This document shows, piece after piece, positions 17,757-26,273 of a stretch of 64,000 nt of DNA (position 1 is the stretch's first letter; the number at the start of each line of letters is the position of its first letter). The stretch covers positions 62,001 to 126,000 of the forward strand of contig NZ_JAANPA010000001.1 of the NCBI RefSeq assembly GCF_011320075.1. The letters are read 5' to 3'. The position numbers were made by a program, and so were the translations under genes. This DNA is from Sphingosinicella sp. YJ22. GTDB lineage: Bacteria; Pseudomonadota; Alphaproteobacteria; Sphingomonadales; Sphingomonadaceae. Under the pieces are notes generated by a model, which saw only the letters and a program-made list of their open reading frames with translations, was not told the origin of the DNA and searched no databases.

Positions 17757-19034
17757 ATGAAGCGGCTTCTGACGGCGGCCTGCGCGGTCGCGGCTCTTGG
17801 CGTGGCTCAGCCGGCCTCGGCGGACACGGTGTGCGAGTGCATCGATTTCGCCCAGCGCCTCGCGACCGCAAGCCCCGCCGCAGGCGGCGCGGGCAGTGGC
17901 CTGACCCCGGCGCCGACCAACCCCGAACTCTCGCGCGCCCAGACCCGCGTCGCCCTCGCCATGTTCGAGGCGCTCAACGCCATCGACCGGCGCTACCGTT
18001 CCTACCTCAATTTCCCGCAGGGCGACGCCAGCGCATCCCAGGACGCAGCCGCGGTCACGGCCGCCTATCACGTCCTCGTCCATTTCTACCCAGCCCAGCG
18101 CGCGGCGCTCGACGAGAATTATGCGATCGCAATGGAGACGGTGACCGATCCCGCCCGGCGCGAGGCGGGCCGGCTGATCGGCGAAGCGGCGGCGCGCGCC
18201 GCGATCAGCGCCGGCGGCATCGACCCGGCCGTCGCCCAGACGCCCTATCGCCCGCGGACCGCGCCCGGCGAATGGGTCGCGACCCAGCTCCCCATCTTCC
18301 AGCCCTACACAATCGCCTTCCGGCCCTGGATCCTGCCGCGCGCCGATTCGGTGCGACCCGGTCCGCCGCCGGCGCTGACCAGCGAGCGCTGGGCCCGCGA
18401 TTATGACGAGGTCCGCCGGCTCGGCGGCCGCGAGAGCGCCGCCCGAACTCCGCACCAGACCCTGATGGCGCGCTACCGCATCACTCCGGACATGATGCCG
18501 TCGCTTCGCTACGCCGCCGACGCCTCGGACCGCGCCCCGGTCGAGAATGCCCGCATGTTCGCCCTGATGGGGATGGTCCTCGACGACACCTCGATGGCGA
18601 CCGGCGAGGCCAAGCTTCACTACAATTTCTGGCGCCCGGTCACCGCGATCCGCAACGGCGAGGCGGACGGCAATCCCGCCACTCACCCGGATCCCGCCTG
18701 GGAGCCGCTCATCGCCACGCCCAACCATCCCGAATATCCCTGCGCCCACTGCAGCACCGCCGGCGCCGTCGCCGAGTTCATGACCGCCGAGGTCGGCGCG
18801 CGCCCAGCCTACGGAGTCCGGGTCAGCTCGCGCTCCATCCCCAGCGCCGCCGTCCAGGTCCTGCCGAGCTGGGATGACTGGGTGCGCGAGGTGAACTTGT
18901 CGCGTACCCTCGGCGGCGTCCACTATCGCTTCTCGAACGAGGCCGGCGAGGAGATCGGCCGCCGCGTTGCACGGATGGCCCTTCAGAACGTCATGCAGCC
19001 ACTCCCAGCAGCGCAGAGACGCCGCGCGCGCTAG
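17757..19034 (+). CDS. vanadium-dependent haloperoxidase-like exported phosphatase/peroxidase
   Basis: The 425-residue product has a signal peptide (cleavage after QPASA near residue 22) and the vanadate/phosphate-binding motifs of the haloperoxidase-PAP2 superfamily. These are KLHYNFWRPVTAIR (Lys and Arg), HPEYPCAHCSTAGA (His) and SRTLGGVHYRFSNEAG (Arg and the catalytic His). It could use vanadate to oxidise halides or act as an acid phosphatase; sequence alone does not decide. It starts 39 bases after the GST gene on the same strand. Its end overlaps the MFS gene on the opposite strand by four bases. Confidence 0.85.
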   Translation: MKRLLTAACAVAALGVAQPASADTVCECIDFAQRLATASPAAGGAGSGLTPAPTNPELSRAQTRVALAMFEALNAIDRRYRSYLNFPQGDASASQDAAAVTAAYHVLVHFYPAQRAALDENYAIAMETVTDPARREAGRLIGEAAARAAISAGGIDPAVAQTPYRPRTAPGEWVATQLPIFQPYTIAFRPWILPRADSVRPGPPPALTSERWARDYDEVRRLGGRESAARTPHQTLMARYRITPDMMPSLRYAADASDRAPVENARMFALMGMVLDDTSMATGEAKLHYNFWRPVTAIRNGEADGNPATHPDPAWEPLIATPNHPEYPCAHCSTAGAVAEFMTAEVGARPAYGVRVSSRSIPSAAVQVLPSWDDWVREVNLSRTLGGVHYRFSNEAGEEIGRRVARMALQNVMQPLPAAQRRRAR

Positions 19035-20455
19035 GTCTCGATCTCGCGCGGGCGAAGCAGCAGTAAAGCCGCCAGCGCGCTGACCACGGCCGCCCCAACC
19101 ATCACCCAGGCCGCCATGGCGAAGGCCTCGGCCAGCCCCTCGCCGCGCGCCGCAAGCACCGATCCGAGCAAGGCGGTGGCGATCAGGCCGCCGGTTCGCG
19201 CAATGGCGCTGTTGAAGCCGTTGGCGGTGCCGACATGCGACTCGTCGACCGACGCCATCACCGCCGTCGTCAGCGGCGCGACCGCGCCCGCCATTCCGAT
19301 CGCCATCAGGAACAGGCCCGGCGCGACCCCGGTCCAGTAGGACGGGTCGGAACCGGCGCGGCTCAGCAGCGCGAAGCCGACCGCGACGACGACCGGCCCG
19401 ATGGTCAGCGGGAGGCGCGGCCCGATCCGCGCCGCAAGCCCGCCCATGAAGCGCGAGCCCAGGCCCAGCACGATCGGCAAAGGCAGCAGCGCCGCCCCCG
19501 CCTCGACCGGCGCGTATCCGTGAAGCTCGATCAGCAGATAGGGCAGAACCACGAACAGCGCCCCGAGCGCGGCATAGAGGAAGAAGGTGAGGATGCTGAG
19601 CCCGACGAAGCTCGCCGTTCCGAACATCGCGAGCGGCATGATCGCACGATCGCGGCGGCGCTTTTCGATCACGAGGAACAGCATCAGCGCGGCCGCGCCC
19701 CCGACCGTCGCGATCCAGCCTTGCGTGGCGGCCCCGTCGGCCTCGCCGGACAGGATGGTGAGACCCCAGGTGATCGCCCCGAGCCCGACAGTGGCTGCCG
19801 CCACGCCGGCCCAGTCTAGCGGCGCCTCGTTGTCGCTGCTGCTCTCGGTCACGTGCCGCCAGCCGAGCCACAAGGCGCCGAGGGAGAGCGGCAGGTTGAT
19901 CAGGAAGATCGCCCGCCAGCCGACCGTCTCGACCAGCCAGCCGCCGAGCAGCGGCCCGACCGCGCCTGCGATCGCGCCCGCCGCGGCCCAGGTTCCGATC
20001 GCCTGGCCGCGCTTCTCGCCCTCGAACGCCGCTCCGAGCAAGGCGAGGCTGTTGGGCAGGAGCATGGCCGCGGCGATCCCCTGGCAAGCCCGACCGGCGA
20101 GCAGCAACGGCAGCGACGGCGCCAGGAAGCACAGGATCGAAGCGGTCCCGAACAGCGCCACGCCGACCAGGAACATCCGTCGCCGCCCGTAGCGGTCGCC
20201 GAGCGCCCCGCCGAGCAGGAGCAGCGCGGACAGCGGCAGCAGATAGGCGTTGACGATCCACTGAAGGCCCGACGCACCCCCGCCGAGATCGGCGCCGATC
20301 GCCGGCAGCGCGACGTTGACCACCGAGCCGTCGACGAAGGCCAGGCTGGATGCGAGGATCGACGCGGCCAGGGTCAACCGCGGGCTGGGGCAGGGACGGC
20401 TTCGGACGGTGGCGGCGCGGGCGCTGTCGCAGGGAGCCGGGATCGCCGCCGACAT
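19031..20455 (-). CDS. MFS drug-efflux transporter, DHA2 (14-helix) type
   Basis: The 474-residue product has about 14 hydrophobic segments, with DGSVVNVALPAIGADL in helix 1, GGALGDRYGRRR between helices 2 and 3, and GPLLGGWLVE in helix 5, as in EmrB/QacA-type exporters. It should export drugs or toxic organics using the proton gradient. I start it at ATG 20455; the open frame continues upstream but that region is the oxygenase gene. It lies 4 bases after the oxygenase stop, so the two are one transcript. Confidence 0.88.
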   Translation of the reverse strand: MSAAIPAPCDSARAATVRSRPCPSPRLTLAASILASSLAFVDGSVVNVALPAIGADLGGGASGLQWIVNAYLLPLSALLLLGGALGDRYGRRRMFLVGVALFGTASILCFLAPSLPLLLAGRACQGIAAAMLLPNSLALLGAAFEGEKRGQAIGTWAAAGAIAGAVGPLLGGWLVETVGWRAIFLINLPLSLGALWLGWRHVTESSSDNEAPLDWAGVAAATVGLGAITWGLTILSGEADGAATQGWIATVGGAAALMLFLVIEKRRRDRAIMPLAMFGTASFVGLSILTFFLYAALGALFVVLPYLLIELHGYAPVEAGAALLPLPIVLGLGSRFMGGLAARIGPRLPLTIGPVVVAVGFALLSRAGSDPSYWTGVAPGLFLMAIGMAGAVAPLTTAVMASVDESHVGTANGFNSAIARTGGLIATALLGSVLAARGEGLAEAFAMAAWVMVGAAVVSALAALLLLRPREIET

Positions 20456-20459
20456 CGCG

Positions 20460-21143
20460 TCAGAGCCTGTAGTTGAAGCTGATGCTGATCCGCTCGCCCC
20501 CAGAGCGTTTAGCGCCGTTGCCGGGGACGACTTCGTGGCGAAGCCAGCTTTCCCACAGGAACACGGTGCCGGGCTTGGGCTCGGCATAGACGAATGTCTT
20601 CAAATCCTCCGGCGCGTCGTCCCGCCGGGTCGGCGCCGCCATCATCATCGGCAGCCGCGGGTCCTCCAGCTTGAGCGCTCCGGCGCCCGGCGGCACCGTC
20701 ACATAAACGGTGCCGGAAACGACGCTGTGCGGGTGGAGATGGCCGCTATGCCCGCCGCCGCTCTTGAGGACGTTGACCCACAGGCTGTCGAGTTTCGGCC
20801 GTCGCCCGCCCAGGTCGAAGGCGCATTCCTCCGCGAACGCCGCGACATGGCGGTTCAGCGCCTTGGCGAGATCGGCGAAATTGGGGTCGCGCAGGGGCAA
20901 ATCGTCGAGCGAGGCGTAGGAGGTGTAGCCGCGATAGCCATGCTCGCGGCTCCACCGCCGCCCCGCCTGGTCGTCCTCGGCCAGCGCACGGCAGGACTGC
21001 TCCAGCCCAGCGAGCAGGCCGGGCGAGGCGAGGTCGCCTTCATAGAAACGGGTGGCGAAGAGGGAGCGGAGCGGCACAGGCGGCTGATAGAGATGTCGGG
21101 CGCTGGATTCCAGCCGGGACGATTGACCGCGTGCGCCACTCAT
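20460..21143 (-). CDS. 2OG-Fe(II) oxygenase family protein
   Basis: The 227-residue product fits the putative 2-oxoglutarate/iron(II) oxygenase family. The iron ligands appear as the HLHPH segment near residue 142 in SGGGHSGHLHPHS and a distal His in WLRHEV near residue 203. An Arg in ERISISFN would bind 2-oxoglutarate. ATG 21143 starts a plausible N-terminus; a longer open frame upstream runs against the gene at 21198. The substrate is unknown. It is directly upstream of the MFS exporter with a 4-base gap, so it may modify a compound that the exporter handles (inference). Confidence 0.8.
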   Translation of the reverse strand: MSGARGQSSRLESSARHLYQPPVPLRSLFATRFYEGDLASPGLLAGLEQSCRALAEDDQAGRRWSREHGYRGYTSYASLDDLPLRDPNFADLAKALNRHVAAFAEECAFDLGGRRPKLDSLWVNVLKSGGGHSGHLHPHSVVSGTVYVTVPPGAGALKLEDPRLPMMMAAPTRRDDAPEDLKTFVYAEPKPGTVFLWESWLRHEVVPGNGAKRSGGERISISFNYRL

Positions 21144-21197
21144 ACCTAAACTGCCGGCCTTGGCAGGCGCCGATGCGCCGCTTGGAGGAGAGCAGCC

Positions 21198-21827
21198 ATG
21201 TCGATCCTCGCCGCGCTCATTCTTGCGCTCGTTCAACCCGGTCCGCCGGCCGCAGCCGAAATCCCGGTCGACGTCGGCCGTTTCGATGCTTCGGAATTCC
21301 CCGAGCCGATCCGGCTCGAACGGCGGATGCCGGAAGCGGTCATGGTCGGCAGGGTCGAGGAGATGCTCTCGGACGGCCGCTGCACCCTCGCCGGCGCGAA
21401 CGACCGCCGCTTCAACATCGTCGTGCCCTTTGCGCTCCTGATGAATGCGGACGGGACGACGGAGACGGTCGTCGTCCACGAAGCGGGATGCGAGGCGCTC
21501 GAGACCTTCGTCGGCCAGATCGTGCTCGCCCAGATTCGCCGCGGCGATTTCCGGCCGCAGCATCGCGAGGGCGAGCGCTGGTATGTCAGCGAGCTCGGCT
21601 TCGCGATGGGAAACCGGGCCGAGGCGGTCGCGATCGCCGCCGACAATCCCGATCGGCCGATCTGCCGGCGCGAGGAGCTGGCCCTCGGCTCGCGCGTGCG
21701 CACCCAGCGCGTCTGCAAGACGGCCGCCGAATGGGTCATCTTCGACGCCGACCGCGAGCAGCTTCGCCGCGATATCCAGAATTCGGGCCGTTGCGGCAAT
21801 AGCAGCTGCGGGTACGAGGACAATTGA
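21198..21827 (+). CDS. exported protein of unknown function
   Basis: The 209-residue product has a short signal peptide (to about residue 20), then a charged mature region with seven or more cysteines. The C-terminal part (CRREELALGSRVRTQRVCKT, then AEWVIFDADREQLRRDI) resembles a segment seen at the end of several unnamed sphingomonad proteins. No catalytic motif is visible. GGAGGAGAGCAGCC precedes the ATG. It is divergent from the oxygenase gene. The next gene starts 4 bases after its stop. Confidence 0.65.
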   Translation: MSILAALILALVQPGPPAAAEIPVDVGRFDASEFPEPIRLERRMPEAVMVGRVEEMLSDGRCTLAGANDRRFNIVVPFALLMNADGTTETVVVHEAGCEALETFVGQIVLAQIRRGDFRPQHREGERWYVSELGFAMGNRAEAVAIAADNPDRPICRREELALGSRVRTQRVCKTAAEWVIFDADREQLRRDIQNSGRCGNSSCGYEDN

Positions 21828-21831
21828 GTTG

Positions 21832-22581
21832 ATGGCCCCGGCCGCTCTGGCGGCTCTGCTCCTGCAGGGAGCGCAGCCCGCGTCGCCGGCTGCATCGGAG
21901 CCGGCGCCCGACCCCTCCGAGGTCACCGTGGTCGAGAGCGGGTCGGAGGAGCACGAAGAGGTTCCGATCAGCTCGCGAATCGGGCGGCGGATCGACGATT
22001 TCGCGGCGGATCCGTTGGCCGCGATGTACCTTCGCGAATGGGCGAACTGCATCGTCCGGATCCACCGGCCGCGCGCGCTCGCCCTGCTGGCGACGCCGCT
22101 CAATTCGCCGGAGCAGTCCGAGATCATCGACCAGCTGACCGGCCGCCGTTTCACCCGGCGAACGGTTTGCGCCCGCTTTCGCAGCATGCGGGTGGAGAAT
22201 CTCGTCCTGCGCGGGGCGATCGCCGAATCCCTCGGGCGCTGGGAAGGGGAGCGGGGGCGGAGCGCCGGGCAATTGCCCCCCGTACTGCCGCCCGTGCCGC
22301 AATCCGCAGGCGTGCAGGCCCAGCTCGCGCTGATGGGGCGCTGTGTGATGGAGCGCGATCCGGACGGAGTGGAAAGGGTGATGGCGACCCGGCCCGGCAC
22401 CGGATCGTCGGCACGGACCCTGTCGCAGCTTTCCGGGCCGATCGCGGTCTGCCTGCCGGCGGGGCTGCGGGTGCGGGACGTTCATCCCCTGGCGCTGCGC
22501 GGCGCGCTCGGCGAGCCTTACTATCTGCGCAGGCGCATCGGCAGCGCTTCCGCCTCGGCGGCGGACGTCCCACCTTCATGA
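21832..22581 (+). CDS. protein of unknown function, probably exported
   Basis: The 249-residue product has a short hydrophobic N-terminus (residues 2-12) and an acidic segment. A helical body with WANCIVRIHRPRAL and LTGRRFTRRTVCARF follows. Four cysteines are spaced through the body. I do not recognise the family. It starts 4 bases after the preceding unknown gene, so both are probably co-expressed. GAGGAC lies upstream of the ATG. Confidence 0.6.
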   Translation: MAPAALAALLLQGAQPASPAASEPAPDPSEVTVVESGSEEHEEVPISSRIGRRIDDFAADPLAAMYLREWANCIVRIHRPRALALLATPLNSPEQSEIIDQLTGRRFTRRTVCARFRSMRVENLVLRGAIAESLGRWEGERGRSAGQLPPVLPPVPQSAGVQAQLALMGRCVMERDPDGVERVMATRPGTGSSARTLSQLSGPIAVCLPAGLRVRDVHPLALRGALGEPYYLRRRIGSASASAADVPPS

Positions 22582-22643
22582 GCTCGCGCCGTCTCGAGGG
22601 TCCCGGCGGCGGCCTTCCAGCGGCGTGGCGTCTTTTGCGGCGC

Positions 22644-23213
22644 TCAGTCCTGCAGGCGCAGGGCGACTTCGCTCATGAAGCGCGCATCGTCGCCCTTGGC
22701 GAGCCAGTCGGCTTCCGCGGCGATCGCGGCGAGCATGTCGCTGAGGTCGTCGGTCTCCGTCTTGGCGTAGTTGCCGAGAACATGGCCGGTGACCCGGTCC
22801 TTGTGGCCGGGATGGCCGATGCCGATGCGCACCCGGCGGAAATCGCTGCCGATATGGGAGTCGAGCGAGCGCAGGCCGTTATGGCCGGCGGTGCCGCCGC
22901 CGGTCTTCACCTTGACCTTGAACGGAGCGAGGTCGAGCTCGTCATGGAAGGCGGTGACGTCGGCCGGCTCGCGCTTGAAGAAGTCCATCGCCGCGCGAAC
23001 CGCACGGCCGCTGTCGTTCATGAAGGTCGCGGGCTTCAGCAGCAGGATTCGCGCCCCGCCGATCCGGCCCTGCTGAGCCCAGCCGTGGAACGCCTTCTTG
23101 GGCGGCTCGAAATTGTGGATGCTGGCGATGGCGTCGAGAGCCATGAAGCCGACATTGTGCCGGTGCATCGCATATTGCGCGCCCGGATTACCGAGGCCGA
23201 CCCAGATCTGCAC
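22644..23213 (-). CDS. pth: peptidyl-tRNA hydrolase
   Basis: Pth recycles peptidyl-tRNA dropped from ribosomes. Family motifs are VGLGNPGAQYAMHRHNVGF with the catalytic His, LLLKPATFMNDSG, FHDELDL and GGGTAGHNGLRS. The GTG at 23213 gives 189 residues, the normal length, starting right at the conserved IWVGLGNPG. An in-frame ATG at 23321 would add 36 residues not known in the family and has no clear ribosome site, but neither has the GTG. It lies downstream of rplY, a common pairing, with a palindromic repeat in the gap. Confidence 0.9.
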   Translation of the reverse strand: MQIWVGLGNPGAQYAMHRHNVGFMALDAIASIHNFEPPKKAFHGWAQQGRIGGARILLLKPATFMNDSGRAVRAAMDFFKREPADVTAFHDELDLAPFKVKVKTGGGTAGHNGLRSLDSHIGSDFRRVRIGIGHPGHKDRVTGHVLGNYAKTETDDLSDMLAAIAAEADWLAKGDDARFMSEVALRLQD

Positions 23214-23328
23214 CGCGTCAAATCCAGTGAAATCGCCCGCCTCGCCGGTCTGCCCGAGAAGCTCGATCGGCCTGGGCAGGAACAGGGAGGTGAGCCAGGA
23301 GAAGGGGGATTTGTTCGCCATTGGCGAG

Positions 23329-23404
23329 CGTCATTGCGGGGAAGGAGACGGCGAAGCAATCCACCTTGGTGAGATGGATTGCTTCGCTCATGCTCGCAAT
23401 GACG
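23329..23404. repeat. inverted repeat between rplY and pth
   Basis: CGTCATTGCG at 23329-23338 pairs with CGCAATGACG at 23395-23404. GCGAAGCAATCCA at 23351-23363 pairs with TGGATTGCTTCGC at 23375-23387. The two nested stems are perfect. The unit sits in the transcribed gap between the two minus-strand genes and is a different family from the other repeats here. Confidence 0.75.
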
Positions 23405-23417
23405 AAAGGGGAGGGCC

Positions 23418-24119
23418 TTAGCCCTCGCTGGCCTCGCCGCCTTCGGCCTGACCTTCGGTCTCGCCGGCAGCTTCGCCTTCGCCTTCGGCTTCGCCCTCGG
23501 CGCCTTCCTCGGCCGCTTCGCCGCCGCCGGTGGCAGCAGCTTCGCCCTTGAGGCTCGACGGCGCGACCAGGGTGGCGACGGTGAAGTCGCGGTCCTCGAT
23601 CGCCGACTTGGCGCCCTTGGGCAGGGTCACGGCGGAGATGTGGATGGAGTCGCCGACGTCATAGCCCGACAGGTCGATGACGACGTCCTCCGGAATCTCG
23701 GCCGCATCGACGACCAGGTCGAGGTCATGACGGACGACGTTGAGCACGCCGCCCTTCTTGAGACCCGGGGACTGCTCTTCGTTGACGAAGCGCACCGGCA
23801 CCGCGACCGTGACGGTGGCGTGCTCGGAGATGCGCAGGAAGTCGACATGCAGCGGCCGGTCGGTGACCGGATGGAACTGGACGTCCTTGGGAAGAGTGCG
23901 GGTGGCCTTGCCGCCAACGTCGATCATCACGACCTGGTTCATGAAGTGGCCGGTGCGCAGCTGCTTGACCAGCACCTTCTCCTCGAGGTGGATGCTCGTC
24001 GGCTCCTCGTTGTTGCCGTAGATGACGGCGGGGACGCGGCCTTCGCGGCGCAGGTGACGGGAGGCTCCCTTGCCAGCCCGATCGCGCGCCTCGGCCGACA
24101 GCGTAAGCTGCTCGCTCAT
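23418..24119 (-). CDS. rplY: ribosomal protein L25, Ctc-type
   Basis: The 233-residue product has the L25 5S-rRNA-binding domain at residues 1-95 ([20 protein letters not shown]), the Ctc-type beta domain to about residue 190 ([16 protein letters not shown]), and an acidic low-complexity tail of Glu, Gly and Ala over the last 35 residues. ATG 24119 is preceded by GGAG at 8 bases; the frame is open further upstream but without homology. It is probably transcribed together with pth. Confidence 0.94.
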   Translation of the reverse strand: MSEQLTLSAEARDRAGKGASRHLRREGRVPAVIYGNNEEPTSIHLEEKVLVKQLRTGHFMNQVVMIDVGGKATRTLPKDVQFHPVTDRPLHVDFLRISEHATVTVAVPVRFVNEEQSPGLKKGGVLNVVRHDLDLVVDAAEIPEDVVIDLSGYDVGDSIHISAVTLPKGAKSAIEDRDFTVATLVAPSSLKGEAAATGGGEAAEEGAEGEAEGEGEAAGETEGQAEGGEASEG

Positions 24120-24234
24120 ATGCATGTCTCCAAGATCTTGGGTTTCATCATTCTCCCGCACACGCCTCCAGGGATGACCATGTGCAGGGAAGGGCGCGCC
24201 TATAAGGGAGAGGCGTGCGGAGAGCAAGAAAGTT

Positions 24235-24291
24235 CCTCCCCGCCGCGCAGCGGTGGGGAGGGGGACCATCCGCTTAGTGGATGGTGGAGGG
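24235..24291 (+). repeat. double-hairpin repeat, copy 3
   Basis: Hairpin A is at 24235-24261 (arms CCTCCCCGCCGC and GCGGTGGGGAGG around GCA) and hairpin B at 24264-24284, ending in GGAGGGG. Same outer sequences and order as copy 1 at 5152; one mismatch in each stem is of the type tolerated as G-U in RNA. Confidence 0.8.
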
Positions 24292-24310
24292 GTATTCGGG
24301 TGAGGGTTAC

Positions 24311-24370
24311 CCCTCCACCATCGCCTCGCGGCGACGGTCCCCCTCCCCGTGAGCGCCGCTCACGGGGAGG
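24311..24370 (-). repeat. double-hairpin repeat, copy 4 (inverted)
   Basis: Hairpin B is at 24317-24338 and hairpin A at 24342-24370 (arms CCTCCCCGTGAG and CTCACGGGGAGG). It faces copy 3 across about 20 bases, in the same arrangement as copies 1 and 2 but without a gene between them. The pair lies between rplY and the TraB/GumN gene. Confidence 0.8.
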
Positions 24371-24379
24371 AACCAAGTG

Positions 24380-25339
24380 TTACCGGTTCGGCGTCTGGTT
24401 CGGCACCCGCTCGGTGCGGATGTCGCGGCGGGCGAGGAAGGACTGGACGCTGTCCGATCCGCTGAGGTGGCCGGCGCCGACCGCCATGAACACCACGCCC
24501 GGCCGGTCCATGCGCTCGTCGATCCACTCGGCCCAGGCCTCGTTGCGCGCGCCGAGCAGGGCGCGGCGAAGGTCGGCATTGCCGCTCAGGCCTTCGTTCA
24601 TCATCCGGTCGAGGCCGGCCTCGTCGCCGGTCCGCCACACCGCGGTCATCCGCGGCAGCACCTGCTGCATCTCGTCCATGTCGTCGAGCGTCTCGCGGAG
24701 CATGGCGAGCTGCGCCTCGTCCGACAGGCCGTCGAACATCTGGATCTGGCCCTCGATCGTCTCGACCGCGCCGATCGTCATGTTGCGCCCGGCGGCGGCG
24801 CGCTTGAGCACCGCTTCGGCGCCATGCTCGCCGGTCATGCCGAGCCGCTGCGCCATCACCGAGGCCAGGGTCATGTTGACGAACCAGGGCTCGAAATTGT
24901 CGAACGCGCCGGCCGGAGCGCCGACCGAGGCGAGCGCCGCGTTGAGCGCCCGATACTGGTCCGGGCTGAGGCGGTCGGACAATTTGCGGCCCTGCGGATC
25001 GACCGCATAGCGGGTGACCAGCGGCATCATCGCCTGCTGGATCTCGGCCGGATTGTCGGGGAGGACGATCTCCATGACCAGCTCGTTGGAGCGGTCGAAC
25101 GCCTCGCGGACCTCGTCGTTGAACCAGTCGATGCAGCCGTCGAGCAGGTGAAAGGTGCCGAACAGGTAGATGGTGGTGTCGTCGTCGCGCGCCACCCACA
25201 TCGCCGGGTCGCCGTCATGGCGCTGGGCGCAGGTCGGCGCGGCGGGCGCGGCGGCGGCGGGGCCCTGCGGCTGGGCCTGGGCCTGGGCCGTGGTGGCGAG
25301 AGTGGTCGCGGCGAGCAGGCCGATCAGGAACTTCTTCAT
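24380..25339 (-). CDS. TraB/GumN-family protein, exported (first of two)
   Basis: The 319-residue product has a signal peptide (cleavage after TTAQA near residue 21). TraB/GumN-family hallmarks are IYLFGTFHLLDG near residue 57, a conserved ETIEGQIQMF segment near residue 185, and GAGHLSGSDSVQSFLARR near the end. The family is related to Tiki-type metalloproteases, but the bacterial function is not settled. GGAGA stands 6 bases before the ATG. A homologous gene lies 1.2 kb away at 26522-27460. Confidence 0.85.
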   Translation of the reverse strand: MKKFLIGLLAATTLATTAQAQAQPQGPAAAAPAAPTCAQRHDGDPAMWVARDDDTTIYLFGTFHLLDGCIDWFNDEVREAFDRSNELVMEIVLPDNPAEIQQAMMPLVTRYAVDPQGRKLSDRLSPDQYRALNAALASVGAPAGAFDNFEPWFVNMTLASVMAQRLGMTGEHGAEAVLKRAAAGRNMTIGAVETIEGQIQMFDGLSDEAQLAMLRETLDDMDEMQQVLPRMTAVWRTGDEAGLDRMMNEGLSGNADLRRALLGARNEAWAEWIDERMDRPGVVFMAVGAGHLSGSDSVQSFLARRDIRTERVPNQTPNR

Positions 25340-25386
25340 CACATTTCTCCAGATATATTCGGTGGTTACAGCAAGCCTTGGCCGGC

Positions 25387-26061
25387 TCAACGATATTTCT
25401 TCCAGATCCAGATCACACCGACGGTCAGGACCGTGGCGAAGTAGATGGCGATGCCGTTCGGTTCGGGCGCGAAGCCACCGCGCCAGGCGAACCACCACAA
25501 GGGCGCGCCGATCATGAAGACGTAGATTCCCCACAGCGCGCCGGTCTTGTAGGCGTCCGCCTCCTGCTCATCGACCGCGCTGCGGTGCCAGTAGATCGAC
25601 AGGGCCGGCACCACCACGCCCAGCACCAGCATCATCAGCAGGGCCACGCCGGTGGGGAGGGGCGCGCTCGAAAGGACGCTGCCCGGGGTGATCTCCTGGC
25701 CCGACGCCAGCACCGCCAGCACCATCAGCACGCCCATCGCCCCGCCCAGCGCGCCCGACCCGATCAGGATGTTGCGGTTGAGCCGCTCCTTCCTGGTCAG
25801 CGGCTCCTCGCCGGTCGGACGCCGAACGTCGCGAAGGATCAGCCAGACGCATCCGGCGAGAAGCAGCGCATCCGCGGCGAGGAAGGCGACCGTGAACAGA
25901 TCGATGGCGGCGCCGCGCTCGGCCCGGGCCGCGAGGAACCCGCCGGCGACGCCGACGAGGAAGACCGCCACCAGGCTCAGCCCGACGATCCGCAGCCAGC
26001 GCCAGAAGCGCGCCGCAACGACAGTCTCCTCGCGCTCAGCCATTGCCAGTCTCGCCGTCAT
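25387..26061 (-). CDS. multi-pass membrane protein in an operon with an XRE regulator
   Basis: The 224-residue product has about six hydrophobic helices (for example residues 24-46, 57-76, 97-118, 134-155, 173-190 and 202-219) and no catalytic motif. ATG 26061 is preceded by GAGGAG at 7 bases and overlaps the end of the XRE gene by 26 bases; ATG 26043 is the alternative. Small membrane proteins next to short XRE regulators are common in bacteria and often of unknown role. I do not recognise a named family. Confidence 0.7.
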   Translation of the reverse strand: MTARLAMAEREETVVAARFWRWLRIVGLSLVAVFLVGVAGGFLAARAERGAAIDLFTVAFLAADALLLAGCVWLILRDVRRPTGEEPLTRKERLNRNILIGSGALGGAMGVLMVLAVLASGQEITPGSVLSSAPLPTGVALLMMLVLGVVVPALSIYWHRSAVDEQEADAYKTGALWGIYVFMIGAPLWWFAWRGGFAPEPNGIAIYFATVLTVGVIWIWKKYR

Positions 26062-26257
26062 CGAAAATCTCCTCGATCCTCATCCCGAACAGCCGGCCGA
26101 TCTTGAAGGCGAGCGGCAGCGACGGGTCGTATTTGCCTGTTTCGATTGCATTCACTGCCTGTCGCGACACGTCGAGACGGCCGGCCAGCTCGGCCTGGCT
26201 CCAGTCCCGCTCGGCGCGCAGCACCTTCAGCCGGTTCTTCATGTCCGCGATGTCCAT
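26036..26257 (-). CDS. XRE-family helix-turn-helix regulator (single domain)
   Basis: The 73-residue product is almost all HTH: MKNRLKVLRAERDWSQAELA, then RLDVSRQAVNAIETGKYDPS with the recognition helix, and LAFKIGRLFGMRIEEIF. This short form with the IEEIFDD tail is common beside small membrane proteins. ATG 26257 has GGGCGAG upstream; ATG 26242, at the conserved MKNRL, is possible. The end overlaps the membrane protein gene. It probably binds the repeated palindromes at 26390-26463 and represses its own operon (inference). Confidence 0.87.
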   Translation of the reverse strand: MDIADMKNRLKVLRAERDWSQAELAGRLDVSRQAVNAIETGKYDPSLPLAFKIGRLFGMRIEEIFDDGETGNG

Positions 26258-26273
26258 GTCCGCTCGCCCCGCA

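Noticed and set aside
16947-20261. Minus-strand open frame of about 1100 codons across the GST, haloperoxidase and MFS genes
   Set aside because: It crosses three well-supported genes and shows only Arg/Gly/Ala-rich low-complexity sequence.
23214-23321. N-terminal extension of Pth from ATG 23321
   Set aside because: It would add 36 residues absent from the family; the GTG at 23213 gives the normal length. Kept as an alternative only.
24235-24370. CRISPR-like array
   Set aside because: The repeats are two inverted hairpin units, not regularly spaced direct repeats, and no cas gene is near.
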